Source: Stratiolaelaps scimitus (Eukaryota; Arthropoda; Arachnida; Mesostigmata; Laelapidae). From it: a stretch of 64,000 nt of DNA. The notes beneath the pieces are model-generated. The model did no database searches. It was given only the letters and a program-made list of their open reading frames with translations, and was not told the origin of the DNA. Shown piece after piece: positions 41,904 to 51,573 of the stretch; position 1 is the first letter of the stretch; the number at the start of each line of letters is the position of its first letter. Made by a program: the position numbers and the translations under genes. The stretch lies in the NCBI GenBank assembly GCA_019614645.1, contig JABWDB010000017.1, positions 930,001 to 994,000 on the forward strand, in the 5' to 3' direction.

Positions 41904-44900
41904 GTGCTAAAAATAATAATACATAGCTTGCAATTTCAAAATGCGCGTTTTGTGCAATCGTGTTTTTCATTGTGATCTTCGTCTCCCCTTATCATATTCA
42001 TTCGTTTCGCGTTCCACGTTACCGGATACGACGTTCTCTATTCGATGGCCGGACGTACGCATACAATTGTGATACACTGGATTTGATTCATTCGACTTCA
42101 TTGACTGATTTTGTAACATTTACGAAAATGATTCGACCCTAAAATTTGGAACGACGGTTCCACTGTGAGCGTCTACCGTATTATAGAGATGCGGATACAA
42201 TCGTGCTGTATCCCTGAACGCATGGGAGCCCATCATATTACCCTGCCTAACCTGGTGAAGTGACTTGTCCCCTGGTTGATTCTTGCGTGACTTCAATTAC
42301 GATAGGAATGACGCTCCACCGAAGTATCGCTCGGAACGTATCATATGAATATATGATATGTATGTTTGTATGTGTTTAATGAAAACTCTTTCAATACCAC
42401 CACTGGAAGAATAAGCAGGGAATGCTTTATATCGCCCCATTTTTTTTATAGATAGATTTTCTCATTTCTTGCGCGTTTTAATACATACAGTAATTAGACG
42501 GCATGGAACAGTGGCCGACCGAGGTCGTCAGGGTCCCGGGGGAGGCGATGGCATTGCCTTATTTCTAATTACTGCCGCATGATAATAAAGCTCGGCGATA
42601 TCGTATTGCAAATCGTGTTGGCCGACCTGGTGGACCCAGCTCGGCACGTGGTTAGTTGGGCCGAGGTTGGGACCGACTAGAGTTGGTTGTTGTTGGTTAT
42701 TGTTTCTACAGTAGGAGTTGTTGTGTCGTCTACTACGAATTGTTTGTCGAATAACACTCGAGACGGTGTATTGCTGGCGCCGTGTATAACAAAACGACGC
42801 TGGTCGCAATATGTTTGCAGTGCTTGGCTCTCTCCTTTGGAGCTCATTGCCGGAGGTGTCTCGGTTCGCTAAATATATCCTCCCTGGCTCAATTTAAAAA
42901 TTCGTCCTGAAAATGCATATTAGCCTTGTAGAGCTAATCAAGTGCGCTTAGTCCAGGGCATTGTACTGTTCTTTCGTTCACAATATATTCGAAAGCTCCC
43001 TACTACCCTCGTAATGTTATTACTTTCGTTCCAATAACATCACGAGGATATTACCAATACCTTAGATTATAATACTTATATAAATCCCTATGTTCAATAT
43101 CTAATTAATTATAGAATAATACGCATGGTGCGTTTTTCTACATCTGCAAATCGAGTTTCATCGTTTCAACTGTAGTTAGCGTCTCATGTTCGTGCCACTC
43201 GTGCCGCAAAGCACTAGACTCTTATTAATATTAATGTTACATTCTCTCTCTTATTCTCCCCCTTATAAATAACATACTCAGCATTTTCGCAAGTGGCCCT
43301 TGTTTATGCCATTAAACGGACTATAAAAAATTCCTCGAGTCGACTACCGCTCGACAGATCGGCCGGCCCATGGGCATACTCACTAATACACCCAAATATT
43401 ATCTACAGACATGGCCCGGGCACAGTTGCTATCCCCTATGGGTAAATCAATTATCAAGTATAGGTATGATATATATGATACAATTCGCAGCAGCAGAGTT
43501 CGAGACACCTTCGTTCTGCAGCGCCCTCCCCTCGCTGTGCAGGGAGAGAGGCGATGGCATCGCCACTCTCAGGACCGTGACGACCTCGGTCTGTCCCTAG
43601 CTGCTTCTATGATTATTGTATTTCTAGATTTTGTTCGAGACAATAGCAACATAATTGCGTTCGTTGCGAGTTGTAGCATGTAAACATGGTCACCGCCATC
43701 ATGACACATGCTTTTATTTAACGTTTGCAAAGAGGGTAAACGGTAAAGCTTTATACTGATTTATAAAAGGAACTGCATACGATGCTTAAGTTCTCTTATA
43801 TGTCATGCAACGGGATTCGAACTTGCGGTCTCAGGCTTTTGACAGCCAGAGACTCAGCGGTGAAGAAAAAAGACCCGTACTATCAACTAATCCAAGACAT
43901 TATTACTTTAATAAATAATCATATCCACGATATTTGCACTTTAGCTATTCAGATCACGGCACTGCGAAACGACCCGGAGAAGTTTTCATTGCGATTTCTC
44001 GTGCCACCAACGACCGACTGCAGAACAACTGCCATCCAGTCTCTGATGCAGGTCGGATAGTCGAGCCCGTCCATTCGTATTGTATTATATTTATTCGTAT
44101 ATATATATATGACCTGGCAAAAAGTACAGCTATCACTGGTCCGCCGCCACGCAGTAGGCGGGCAATACAGCTACGACGGCTGCATACCAGCTCGGAACAG
44201 ACATGTGCTCGTCAGATCATGGAAATGCAACAAGCATGACGTCATATGGAGCCAGGTAACGTCACTTGTATAACAGCTACTGCTGCAGTGAAGGTCGTGG
44301 ACTTCCAATTGAATATACGGATATAGAAGCTGCTCTTTTTGACGGCAGACGTTGGCTATGTCTTGCGATGAAGGCCCCCATAGAATATTCTACATAGCCC
44401 AAGTTCGCTGTAACGCGCCTGACCGTCTCGTGGATGCGTGACTGGATAACGGCTAAATGAAACGGAATAAATCGATGAGTGGCGACAATCGATATTCGTT
44501 GTACGATCTCGTCATTTTAGCCAACTACTTAGATTGTTTATATAATATATATTAATCAGTTGTGGACACTATGTGCTGTTGCCCGCCGAGCAGAGAACCA
44601 ATAAATTTGATCATAAATGCATTTATTTCTTTGATAGAAACGTCGGATTCAATCATTGCTGATACGGTAGGATAGCACGTGCTCCCGAGTGGTGGTAGCA
44701 AATCCACACTTGAACCCTGTCCCCCCTAAACTTGGTGTCGTTGAAACAAATTCGTTGCGTTGTTCGCTGCGAACGCCCACCCGATACAATGGCACCTCGA
44801 AGTAATGGTGCTCTACATAGCAGACCGGTTCGTTTCGATACACGATCTGATATATTGGCTTTGGTCGGAGTTGACGATTATCGTAAGCGTTGCCGATATC

Positions 44901-45424
44901 GGTGGACAAGATACTATCGAACCAATCAAATGTAGATTTGCATAGCGTTCGCCGCTTGTAGTAGACATCTAGTCATATTATGCGAACCTGACTTGAACCG
45001 TCAGCAGCCGAGTGGCATTAAATTTCCATCGGTGCTCTGTGTTAGACGAACGTTGACGCGAGTGACGCCTGAACCTACGGCATCGACAAGGAACTGTGGT
45101 GGGACACCATGAACATACATGTATCATGAATTGAAATCCTAAAAAGGCTATTCTAGTATAACAAAACATATAGCGTTGCCAAGTACGCGGATTCACAGTG
45201 AAGTGTAAACGTCAATGCCCATGATTTGAATTTGATCGATCGGAAAACATGAGACCGAGGCGCGAACTGCTTGAATCGTATCTCTATCGAAACTTTTCGC
45301 AAGATCAAGAGACATCTAATTCCGATCGATCTGATTCGTATCATGGCATTGACGTCATATATATATATTCCATTTCAATTCGAACCAATTTACCGATGCG
45401 CATTCAATTTTCTCCATTATCGTC

Positions 45425-45504
<80 letters not shown>

Positions 45505-46812
45505 TTGTAACGATTTGTTGAAATATAGGGGTGTCTTAAGTTTATGCACACTACTGTAGTAGAATAACCATTGTCGCTGCGTCCTGGTCGTCTGTCTCTA
45601 TATTGTTCTATGCTCCGTTACAGCACCACACGCGTCGATATCCGAAGGCAGTGAGCTATCGGTGGTCAGCGGCAGCGCGGTCAGTTTGACGTGTGTAATT
45701 CACGACTGTCCTCATCCGCCATCGCACGTATTCTGGTACCACGGCAAACGGGTAATCAATTACGATCGGCATTCGCGAATCAACATCACGAGCTTGCTAC
45801 ATATGCCACCAGAGCGGGGTGGCTCAAGCGATATCAGCCGGGTAGTGTCACGGCTGGTGATCGCCGACGTGGCTAAACAGCACTCGGGCAGCTACACGTG
45901 CGCTCCGGTTCACTCAACGCCGGCGACCGTGCACGTACACGTTCTACATGGTAAGCATGTAGACCCTGGACGGTCAGCATACGATGATTTCTATATATAT
46001 ACATATATATATATATTAGGGTACGAAGTAGAGTTCTGGCGCGAACTTGATTTACCTATTCGATAAGAATTGATGAAAGGTCCTCCAGCTGTTTGGCAGT
46101 AGTACTACAGAGTTCGTCCAGCAGACCTCTCAGCGTGTTAGATGAATGAGCCCACCTCAATGGCCGCCACCGTCGAATGTTGGATAACAATTGTCTTGGG
46201 CTCTAACAATTACTTGCGGTGTTTCTTCAGCAACAATAACTGTACCATGTAGGTTATTGTTCGCACCATCTGTGCGCGATTTTCTATCAAGTTGTTTTAT
46301 CGGTGTGATTTCAGTAAGTCCCTTGAATACGATTGTTCTTGTGCGTACAATATAATAGTATATATCCTATATTTATTCGATGCGGCAGGTAGTTGGTGAA
46401 CGAATCATTGCGTGTCGTTGCTTTCTGCCAAAGGTGTCAATCAACAAAGCAAATTAGCTAGAATATGCCACAAGTGACAATAAGTAAATTGTTAATATCG
46501 TAATAGTACAATATTATAGTCATATAATTATTATTTTTTATCTTAGTATAATTTGTCGATCTAGTTCCGAGAGCCTTGCGAATCTGTTATTTGGTAGGGT
46601 ATGAATACCGATTCACTTGACAGATGCGCGTTTCAAGCGAATATGTGCATAATTTGTTTATTTTTATTTCAGCTGAAGAGCAAATGTCTCGACAATCTTC
46701 CTCTGCAGCGTCGAGAATATCGTCGTGGGATACCCTTTTAACGCTGCAGACCCTTGGACCCGTGCTAGCTTTCCAGATGGCGTTCCTGCTTGTTGTCGTT
46801 AGGACTACGTGA
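16836..46812 (+). CDS. Dpr/zig-8-like two-Ig-domain cell-surface protein, five coding exons
   Basis: The coding sequence joins 16836-16914, 34410-34723, 37751-38114, 45624-45950 and 46673-46812. This is 1224 nt, encoding 407 residues plus stop. All introns are GT-AG, with phases 1, 0, 1 and 1, and the frame stays open throughout. Residues 1-25 form a signal peptide. Residues about 27-100 are a low-complexity, alanine-rich linker. Ig domain 1 has Cys122, Trp134 and Cys234 (YEC), and carries the motif HILTVG followed by TYTTDERF, which is diagnostic of Dpr proteins. Ig domain 2 has Cys276, Trp290 in FWYH, VINYD and Cys345 in YTC. The C-terminus, about 386-403, is hydrophobic and ends in RTT, as in GPI-anchored or single-pass family members. 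Known Dpr proteins bind DIP partners at neuronal surfaces to specify synaptic connections; that role here is inferred from family. N-glycosylation sequons are at Asn109 and Asn306. The family call is strong, but the exact dpr paralogue cannot be assigned. Confidence 0.9.
17097..17122. repeat. 11-bp inverted repeat with a 4-nt loop
   Basis: TCGAATATAAG and CTTATATTCGA flank CTGT about 180 bp into intron 1. Confidence 0.8.
20560..21620. repeat. Degenerate short-period repeat region interrupted by SINE-1
   Basis: On the minus strand, words such as CCGTTGC/CCATTGCG, RGTTACCC and TTATTCRATATCC recur irregularly at 20640-20780 and again at 21390-21600, on both sides of the SINE-1 insertion. Two stretches of about 80 bp at 20690-20800 both contain an AATCTCATTGCACTTATTC-type word. 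It looks like an old minisatellite. The boundaries and unit length are uncertain. Confidence 0.35.
20964..21226 (-). mobile_element. SINE-1 copy, full length, flanked by a perfect 16-bp target-site duplication
   Basis: On the minus strand the element starts with a tRNA-like head with A-box TGGTCTAGCGGTGAGC (21200-21215) and GGACTGCTAGAC, which resembles the anticodon arm of tRNA-Ser(GCT). A degraded B-box region CAAATCCTGTCAG follows. The 3' end holds AACAGCTGAGGGTCAGC and an A-rich tail (poly-T on the plus strand, 20964-20976). The 16-mer TGCGCTTATGTGTATT flanks both sides (20948-20963 and 21227-21242). This proves retroposition. The lack of mismatches in the duplication suggests a young insertion. 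It is inside intron 1. Confidence 0.85.
25511..25597 (-). mobile_element. SINE-2 copy
   Basis: On the minus strand: CGCAGGTTCGAGCCCGG (B-box), GTGACATATAAGAG, AGCTTAAGCATTGTGAAATT, GCAGCTCCTTTAATAAATCAA. It lies in intron 1 of the Dpr-like gene. It is close to the copy at 59.5 kb in sequence. Confidence 0.7.
26996..27017. repeat. (CA)n microsatellite
   Basis: A CA run of about 11 units in intron 1. Other short dinucleotide runs are (TG)n at 10256-10271 and 48977-48992, and (GA)n at about 17683-17706. Confidence 0.9.
29317..29373. repeat. (TA)n microsatellite, about 57 bp
   Basis: An uninterrupted TA dinucleotide run, one of the longest in the window, lies inside intron 1. Confidence 0.95.
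29718..29785 (-). repeat. Dispersed repeat family 3, copy 2
   Basis: The plus strand reads AAGCAATGCCGAAAGCCGAT then CCGTGGACGTTAAAGG and TTGGCTGTAAGTCAGCCCG. It is the reverse complement of the orientation in the copies at 466 and 61285. In intron 1. Confidence 0.6.
34167..34215 (-). repeat. Dispersed repeat family 3, copy 3
   Basis: The plus strand reads CCCGTGGACGTGAAATGTG and GGCTGTGAGTCAGCCCGGAA. It ends about 190 bp before exon 2 of the Dpr-like gene, so it is very near a functional splice acceptor. Confidence 0.6.
34410..34723 (+). CDS. Dpr-like gene, coding exon 2 (Ala-rich linker and start of Ig1)
   Basis: The acceptor is cttcacttccag at 34398-34409 and the donor is ACG|gttagt at 34724. 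The exon encodes residues 27-131. The first part is low complexity, with Ala-rich runs from residues 68 to 80 made by GCA/GCG codons. From about residue 106 the Ig1 A'-B strands appear, with the sequence GSTVYLHCYV containing the first disulphide cysteine (122). It ends at IGQKT, exactly where Dpr genes carry a phase-0 intron before VTW/VSW. Confidence 0.88.
34754..34801. repeat. (TA)n microsatellite, about 48 bp
   Basis: A TA run with one GTAT interruption starts 31 bp after the exon 2 donor. Confidence 0.95.
35367..35392. repeat. 26-bp perfect palindrome
   Basis: Arms GTCGATGACTATA and TATAGTCATCGAC meet without a spacer. It lies in intron 2 of the Dpr-like gene. A further TCATTGATA-type word follows at 35403. 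Confidence 0.9.
35821..35848. repeat. 12-bp inverted repeat with a 4-nt loop
   Basis: Arms ACTATAATTAGA and TCTAATTATAGT flank AATA. In intron 2. Confidence 0.85.
36455..36632 (-). mobile_element. SINE-1 copy
   Basis: Minus strand: head TGGTCTAGAGGTGAGC (about 36600-36615) followed by the GCTT/GGATAGAAGGGAC region, and the 3' motif AACAGCTGAGAGTCAGC (about 36462-36478) that matches the copy at 21 kb. Internal sequence is diverged, and no clear target duplication is seen. It lies in intron 2. Confidence 0.7.
37751..38114 (+). CDS. Dpr-like gene, coding exon 3 (rest of Ig1, with polyQ/Pro insertion)
   Basis: The acceptor is ttgctttcag ending at 37750 and the donor is gtgagt at 38115. The exon encodes residues 132-252: VTWLRR, HILTVG, TYTTDERF, then an insertion of roughly 50 residues with seven consecutive Gln and several Pro, then DWLLQI, the DAGEYEC signature and the last Ig1 strand AYVTLSVL. 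In the Dpr family the DERF and DW motifs normally lie about ten residues apart, so the insertion lengthens the C''-E side of the domain. It is in frame with no stop codon and lies inside one exon. Confidence 0.93.
41862..41902. repeat. (TA)n microsatellite, about 40 bp
   Basis: A pure TA run in intron 3. Confidence 0.95.
42520..42690 (-). pseudogene. Third copy of the same LINE C-terminus
   Basis: On the minus strand the DNA ggcaatgccatcgcc reproduces the GNAIA codons of the other copies, followed by a stretch readable as GTLTTSV. Upstream, a frame with YHAAVIR corresponds to QRLSLAVxR with a frame change. It sits less than 1 kb from the plus-strand copy at 43.5 kb, in the opposite orientation, inside intron 3. 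Confidence 0.45.
43007..43047. repeat. 15-bp inverted repeat, one mismatch, 11-nt loop
   Basis: CCTCGTAATGTTATT (43007-43021) pairs with AATAACATCACGAGG (43033-43047) with one mismatch. In intron 3. Confidence 0.8.
43434..43603 (+). pseudogene. Second copy of the same LINE C-terminus
   Basis: The stretch encodes FVLQRPPLAVQ in one frame and, after a one-base shift, RGDGIATLRTVTTSV and a TAG stop at about 43599. It aligns to LLQRLSLAV-RGNAIAFLRTLSAS of the 51.6-kb copy. It lies in intron 3 of the Dpr-like gene, in the same orientation as the gene. Short and frameshifted; dead. Confidence 0.5.
43742..43856 (-). mobile_element. SINE-2 copy
   Basis: On the minus strand: CTGTCAAAAGCCTGAGACCG, then CAAGTTCGAATCCCGTTGC (a good B-box), ATGACATATAAGAG, AACTTAAGCATCG, and CAGTTCCTTTTATAAATCAG with a final AAAGCTTTACC. 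The TTTACC end is shared with the copies at 0.8 and 59.6 kb. In intron 3. Confidence 0.65.
45426..45506. repeat. (TA)n microsatellite, about 81 bp with one interruption
   Basis: This TA run, interrupted by a TTT near 45492, ends about 120 bp before the acceptor of exon 4. Confidence 0.95.
45624..45950 (+). CDS. Dpr-like gene, coding exon 4 (Ig2)
   Basis: The acceptor is cgttacag ending at 45623 and the donor is gtaagc at 45951. The exon encodes residues 253-361 plus one base of the next codon. It holds a full Ig domain: SAVSLTCVIHDCPHPP, then FWYH and VINYD, a loop with MPPERGG, VSRLVIADV, and the HSGSYTCAP signature with Cys345, ending VHVHVLH. The stretch VLH followed by a split Gly/Ala codon corresponds to the VLNGEHP region where Dpr genes often have their last intron. 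An additional Cys281 lies five residues after Cys276. Confidence 0.93.
46673..46812 (+). CDS. Dpr-like gene, coding exon 5 (C-terminal hydrophobic tail)
   Basis: The acceptor is tttttatttcag ending at 46672, and the exon restores the phase-1 frame. It encodes residues 362-407. A Ser-rich stalk (SRQSSSAASRISS) is followed by a hydrophobic segment rich in Leu, Val and Phe, and then RTT and a TGA stop at 46810-46812. Such a short hydrophobic end with almost no cytoplasmic residues suggests a GPI-anchor signal or a minimal membrane anchor. A possible internal donor (gttagg at 46798, phase 0) could replace the last four codons and the stop by splicing to 47255. Confidence 0.8.
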
Positions 46813-47254
46813 CACCACCTCAACTTTAGATGGGGGTCCTGCCATTCGGTAAAGCATCGGCACCGCTGTCGCACTAAAAAAAGTTTCGACATTTAGCAGC
46901 TTGAAGGCTGGATTTGTTGGTTTCATCCAGCCATGCCTGGGCCTGCTCTAGATACTGCATTTGAAGCAACATTTCCTCTCAAGCTTCAAAAGTAGGGTAC
47001 GAAGTGTAATTACAAAGCATGAAATCTGCCGTCCTTGTCAGCTGTATTAGCATATATAGAGAAAATGAAGGAAGAAGCCGGTGGAGCTGGTGGATACTTG
47101 GATACGATTTTTCGATCACAATCACAACTGTAAAGAGTTTACACTATCGGAAACCGAATGAGCCAGATAATGCTAGTTATAACGATTCTGTGATGACGAT
47201 TCCGTGTCAGCGGCATTACTGATGGTAACGATCTATTTCTGTTTTGGGTTTCAG

Positions 47255-47761
47255 ATACCTTCTACGAAGGATGAGGCTTCATCTTCCTGCACAAAAGAAG
47301 CCCAGGGTGGTTGTGTGCCATGTGTTGTCTTGGATGTGCCGCCCTTGAGCGGGGACATCGAGCGGGCCCCATTGGCCGGAATGCCCCGAGAGGAGTCGAG
47401 CCGCCATCGGCTGGGCCCGGCAGGGTTCGAGGCCGATGAGAATCCCTACTGCTCGGTAGCCGATTCACTACCCATGAGGGATATGTCACCCACGGGCGTC
47501 GTGGCAGGTATCCTATACGACCAGAGAGGTCTGCAGGACACAACGATGTTGCGAGGTACCCTCCCCAGAAGCCACATGGCCGCCTCAATGACCGTTGCCT
47601 CAGCCGTTGCGCCGACCGCTGGTATGCCTATGGACGCTTTGGTGACTGCCAGCCATATTCCTCTGTATGACCGGGTGCTCGACCCTTCGGCCTATGTAGG
47701 TACAAACCATCCACACCACCATCACAGGATTCAGACGCAGCCAGAATCCGATTTTCTCTGA
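47255..47761 (+). CDS. Candidate alternative 3' coding exon: 168-residue cytoplasmic tail
   Basis: A polypyrimidine tract and acceptor (gttttgggtttcag, ending 47254) precede a 507-nt open frame beginning IPSTKDEASSS and ending PESDFL and TGA. Joined to a phase-0 donor gttagg at 46798 inside exon 5, it would follow the hydrophobic segment directly, giving a 571-residue transmembrane protein. The tail has a Cys-rich start (about four Cys in the first 25 residues), the tyrosine motifs NPYCSV and PLYDRV, a His run near the end, and a C-terminus of the D-x-hydrophobic type. No homologue is recognised. GC-rich DNA on both strands also gives antisense ORFs here, so chance openness is possible. It could instead be 3'UTR or an exon of an isoform whose middle exon I did not find. 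Confidence 0.45.
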   Translation: MPSTKDEASSSCTKEAQGGCVPCVVLDVPPLSGDIERAPLAGMPREESSRHRLGPAGFEADENPYCSVADSLPMRDMSPTGVVAGILYDQRGLQDTTMLRGTLPRSHMAASMTVASAVAPTAGMPMDALVTASHIPLYDRVLDPSAYVGTNHPHHHHRIQTQPESDFL

Positions 47762-50440
47762 AATCGGTGGCGATGGCGGTGTCGATGAACGAATGAGGTT
47801 GGTTATGGGCTGGAGTGAAAACGGAACGAGTCTTACGAACCGACGAAGAGCATAGGGAACGATGTGGACTGGTGAACGATAGCATACGAAGTACGACTCG
47901 TCCATCCAGCAAAATATGGGCAGCGCCATCGGGCAGAGGAATCAAGGACGACGATATAGCTCGTTGCGAGTATGTCACGGGCAAGTAGAGCACGGCTAGC
48001 TAGTGTAGTGTTTTTCCATGGGTCGCTTGTTTCGAGTTGTCAGCCCCCGCCCTTGGCTACGATACTTGTAGGTTGAATGGATGAAGAAACCTGACGATGC
48101 TCACCTCTGTCAAGATTGCCGACGCAGAAGGCAATGAAGGTTTCGGCTGGACGCAGGTACTCGCCAGCAGGCATTAAAGCCGAGCACAGAGTTTATTATC
48201 ACATTACTTCGATTCTAGTCACACGCTTTATGTTTCTGTTTATGTCTGTCTGTGTGTGTGCGTGCACCTGTGTATTTGCTAAGTGCTGACGCAGTGACAC
48301 ACCCATCAGGTCTCCCACCGACTTACATGAAAATCTACATAACAAGAAACCTACAAACGTAGCGTTTCCTGGTATCGAAACCTGTTTGTGGCCGATTAGT
48401 GCCCTAGTGGGTTGGTGTGACGACAACAATGGCGGCAGCGTCAGCTGTGGGGCTCTGATGAATAATTATTTCGTTGTTGTGATAGGAATAGCACGAAGTA
48501 CAGAGTCGTGCACAGAGTCGTCGGACGGTTGGTGACGATTGCTCCATAACAGCAACAGAAACAAATAAAGATCTAGTAGAGAACACTGTCGAACCGACGT
48601 AGGCTAAATGGGATACGATACAGGCGGAACTGCCGCTGGATGGCACACGATAGACAATGTATTGTATTATATTGGGAGATTGTATTGAAGATATTGTTGT
48701 TATTATTATTATTATTAATTATAAATATATTATTATTGTATTCCGCGTGCGAATGCGTGCAAAGGAACGACTGAGGTAGTTAAACAAATCACGTCATCGT
48801 CATCATCGGATGGACCCGAACTCATGGAGGAGTACAGGAAGCGGTATTGTGGGGGGTGCAGAGGCGTGTGACAAACGAATAGGAGCCGTGAAGCCAGAAA
48901 AACATGAAACCCAGCACGAAGTAGCGCTCTTCACGTGGAATCGCTTGCAACAGAAATAATAACGATATATATATATGTGTGTGTGTGTGTGTAAGGGATA
49001 CACGCGTCGGGGTTGGCGAATAAGTGAGACGATTGTTTCGCTCGCTTATTTGTTTGTGTGTTGGCCTGTTTTTTTTCGGGCGAACGTCTATGGTCGTTTG
49101 AAATCGTTGAAGGGGGTCCTTCCGTGATGATGGAGCAGGAGGGAGCAGGAGGGAGCGCAGCGCACTTCAGTCGCGCGGCCGTCCCTGTACAAACACTGAC
49201 GTGAGGCTCAAGAGGAAATGAGACGAGCACGGGACGCACGAATCGAAGATCCATGCTGACGATAACGCAACGGATGACGAGTGGGCGACGGAAAAAGCTA
49301 TAAGGAGCACGACGCGCTTTGCCCTGACATGATTTCACCTCCTCGCCGGGTAGCAGGAACAAGCTGAGCCGGGAATGAACGTGTCGTTTTGCGTCGGCCG
49401 TACGACGGCGGCGACTACAACAGCAACAAGTTTGGGAGGACGGCTTGCAATGCTGATTGAGTGATTGATTGATTGTTTTTATTTGCTTATTAGTAAAACA
49501 AACAACTAGACAAAAAAAAAAAACAGCACATGATGAAGCAGCAATATAGGCCCGCCCCATTCTGTTGTCGCCAAGATAGAACAACAAAAATTCACCACTA
49601 CCTACCTAGCTACATACCCACAGCAACAGCAACAACAACAACAACTAGGTATGATGACACCATGACAAAGCAACAAAAGCAGCGTAACACCTATTGTTGG
49701 GGAGGTTGTACATGTATGAGATGCAGGATGAATTCGAGCTCGTATTCGTATGCGGGATGCTTGACAACGGTCGGCAAGAATTGTGGCGGGGCCACTATTT
49801 ATATATATATATATAATATTTTTCTTGCAGCTCGCTATAATTGATCAGCCCTTCCGGATCGGAAAACGAGAGAAAATGCAGGATCATAGTTAAGTATAGG
49901 GGATGTTAAAGGGGAGGCGGCGAGCAAGAGGAAGAGGGAGCTCGATTGAACGACAAAATGTGCGGTAGAGGGTTAACAATTCGTTTGAAGTCAATAGGAG
50001 AGAGAATGCGTATGCCGGTGGTTGACGTTGCCGCCTTGTGACGACGGAGGAGACACGAGAAGAAGAAGAAGAAAAACAAAAACATATTTTTAAAATGAAT
50101 TCACGAAAATGTAGGTGGCACGAAGAGTGGATCGAGTCGACCAATAGCTTTCGTTAGTCGAGAGACAAACAAGCTGGGACTGTACACGAAACGTAGACAC
50201 GAGGAACACTACGGACGTTGTTGAACACTGAAGAGGAAAAAGAAGCGAGAGAGAGAAAAACGAGTTTTCGTGTGTGTATATATATATATCTATATATAGG
50301 AAAACGGGATGAAGGAACAATTTCTAGTGGTGGACATAACACTGATGAGCTCATTACAAAGACAACAACAACAACAGTAACCATAACGCAACTTTGTGCA
50401 TACTGTGATATTCTGTAAATAAAATTAAAAACAAGAGGGA
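47762..50440 (+). other. Likely 3'UTR of the Dpr-like gene
   Basis: No coding signal is seen. The stretch is rich in short CAA/CAG, GAA, TG and TA runs, and lacks the dispersed repeats found elsewhere, which suits a transcribed neural-gene 3'UTR. Candidate poly(A) signals AATAAA lie at 48564-48569 and 50418-50423. The minus-strand ORFs here are purine/pyrimidine-biased low-complexity translations and I do not regard them as genes. Confidence 0.4.
50418..50423 (+). terminator. Candidate poly(A) signal AATAAA
   Basis: An AATAAA hexamer lies in an A-rich context (tgtaaataaaattaaaa), 2.66 kb after the last possible stop codon of the Dpr-like gene. An earlier AATAAA at 48564 is an alternative. 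Without transcript data neither can be preferred firmly. Confidence 0.35.
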
Positions 50441-51573
50441 TAACCCTATCATGCTCAATGAACGGTGTGCTGATTGACATGCAGTGGTAGGATAGTACGA
50501 GAAATGATAATAATAATAGCTTGTTTTGAGACATAGTTCAAAGGATGCCCGTTCCACTTCAATTCAGACATTTCGTAGGACTGTATTCGGTGCTTTTCCC
50601 AACTCTTCAAGGTAAGAAGGCAGGTGAAGTGATCAGGTGACGTTGGCCTGATTTGCCGGCAGTGCGTCTTTTTCATTTTCGAAATAAATATTTATTTTGC
50701 ACATTCTGATCAGTACAGAGATAGCCGAAATGATTTCTGCGTTAAGCAGTGTAGTTAATATTATATTGGGATACGCAAACGATTTGGCCAGCAAGGAATA
50801 TCATTGTCCATTGCGTTAGGCACATTTTTTTAACTCCCTTTATTTATTCAAATAAAATTAGACGTAGGAACAGATATAACAGTATCACAAATGTATGTTA
50901 ACAGTGTAGCAACAGGCGTAGCGCTTATCGCTTAATTATTGCTAATACTATGATATTATTATTATTATTAAAACAAGAAACGTCTCGTATCTCGACTGAC
51001 TAGAGACGAAAAGGTGTGCACGATGACCTGAGTTCGTATTGTGTGATTCTCTCCATGAAAACAAGTTCTCTGCTCTTTGTTACCGTGTTGAAGATTATAT
51101 TTCAATTGTTTTTCAGTTATCTTCCATGACGGTTAAGAGATTGCAGATTGTTCATATTTCTCGTCTCAGCTAACAGTTCAGCTGAGTTCTTTTCGCTGGA
51201 GTACTTCAGTTTGATAGTTGAAAAATCTGGCAGGGTCTCATCTTTCGTCCGTCTTAGCTTCTTTGTAATTTATCTGAAATATGTCGATGTATTTCTCGGC
51301 TAATCCAATGCCCACGCACGCCATCTGCCATTGGTCCCCTGCATCAAGGTGGAGGCCGTGAGAACTTTTTTTTTGGAACTTGGCCTATAGTAATATGCCT
51401 CAAACAGCGAAGCAGCTAGTGCGAGAACTTGCAATGTAACCACTGTGTCGGTAAACTTAGCCGTTGTCACCTTAGCCCACGAATTCGTTCCAGTTCACTT
51501 GAAACATCTTGTTCACCCTTTTATTCGAACATACAATAATTAGCAATTATTTCTAGGGATTATTTGGGGGCTA

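Larger units (their letters stand above)
38115..45623 (+). other. Intron 3 of the Dpr-like gene, about 7.5 kb
   Basis: Bounded by gtgagt and cgttacag, phase 1. It contains two LINE C-terminus fragments in opposite orientations (42.6 and 43.5 kb), a SINE-2 copy (43742-43856), a CGG run at 40258-40276 and TA runs. No nested gene is recognised. Confidence 0.8.

Noticed and set aside
47262..47993. Minus-strand frames of 108-121 codons opposite the candidate tail exon
   Set aside because: They overlap the plus frame that has a proper splice acceptor, and they look like shadows of GC-rich coding sequence. They do weaken the argument from openness alone, as noted for the tail exon.
48931..49587. 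218-codon minus-strand open frame
   Set aside because: It lies in the presumed 3'UTR, with low-complexity content (runs of Ser, Cys, Arg, Thr-Asn-Lys and Tyr-Ile from TA/TG repeats), and no domain.
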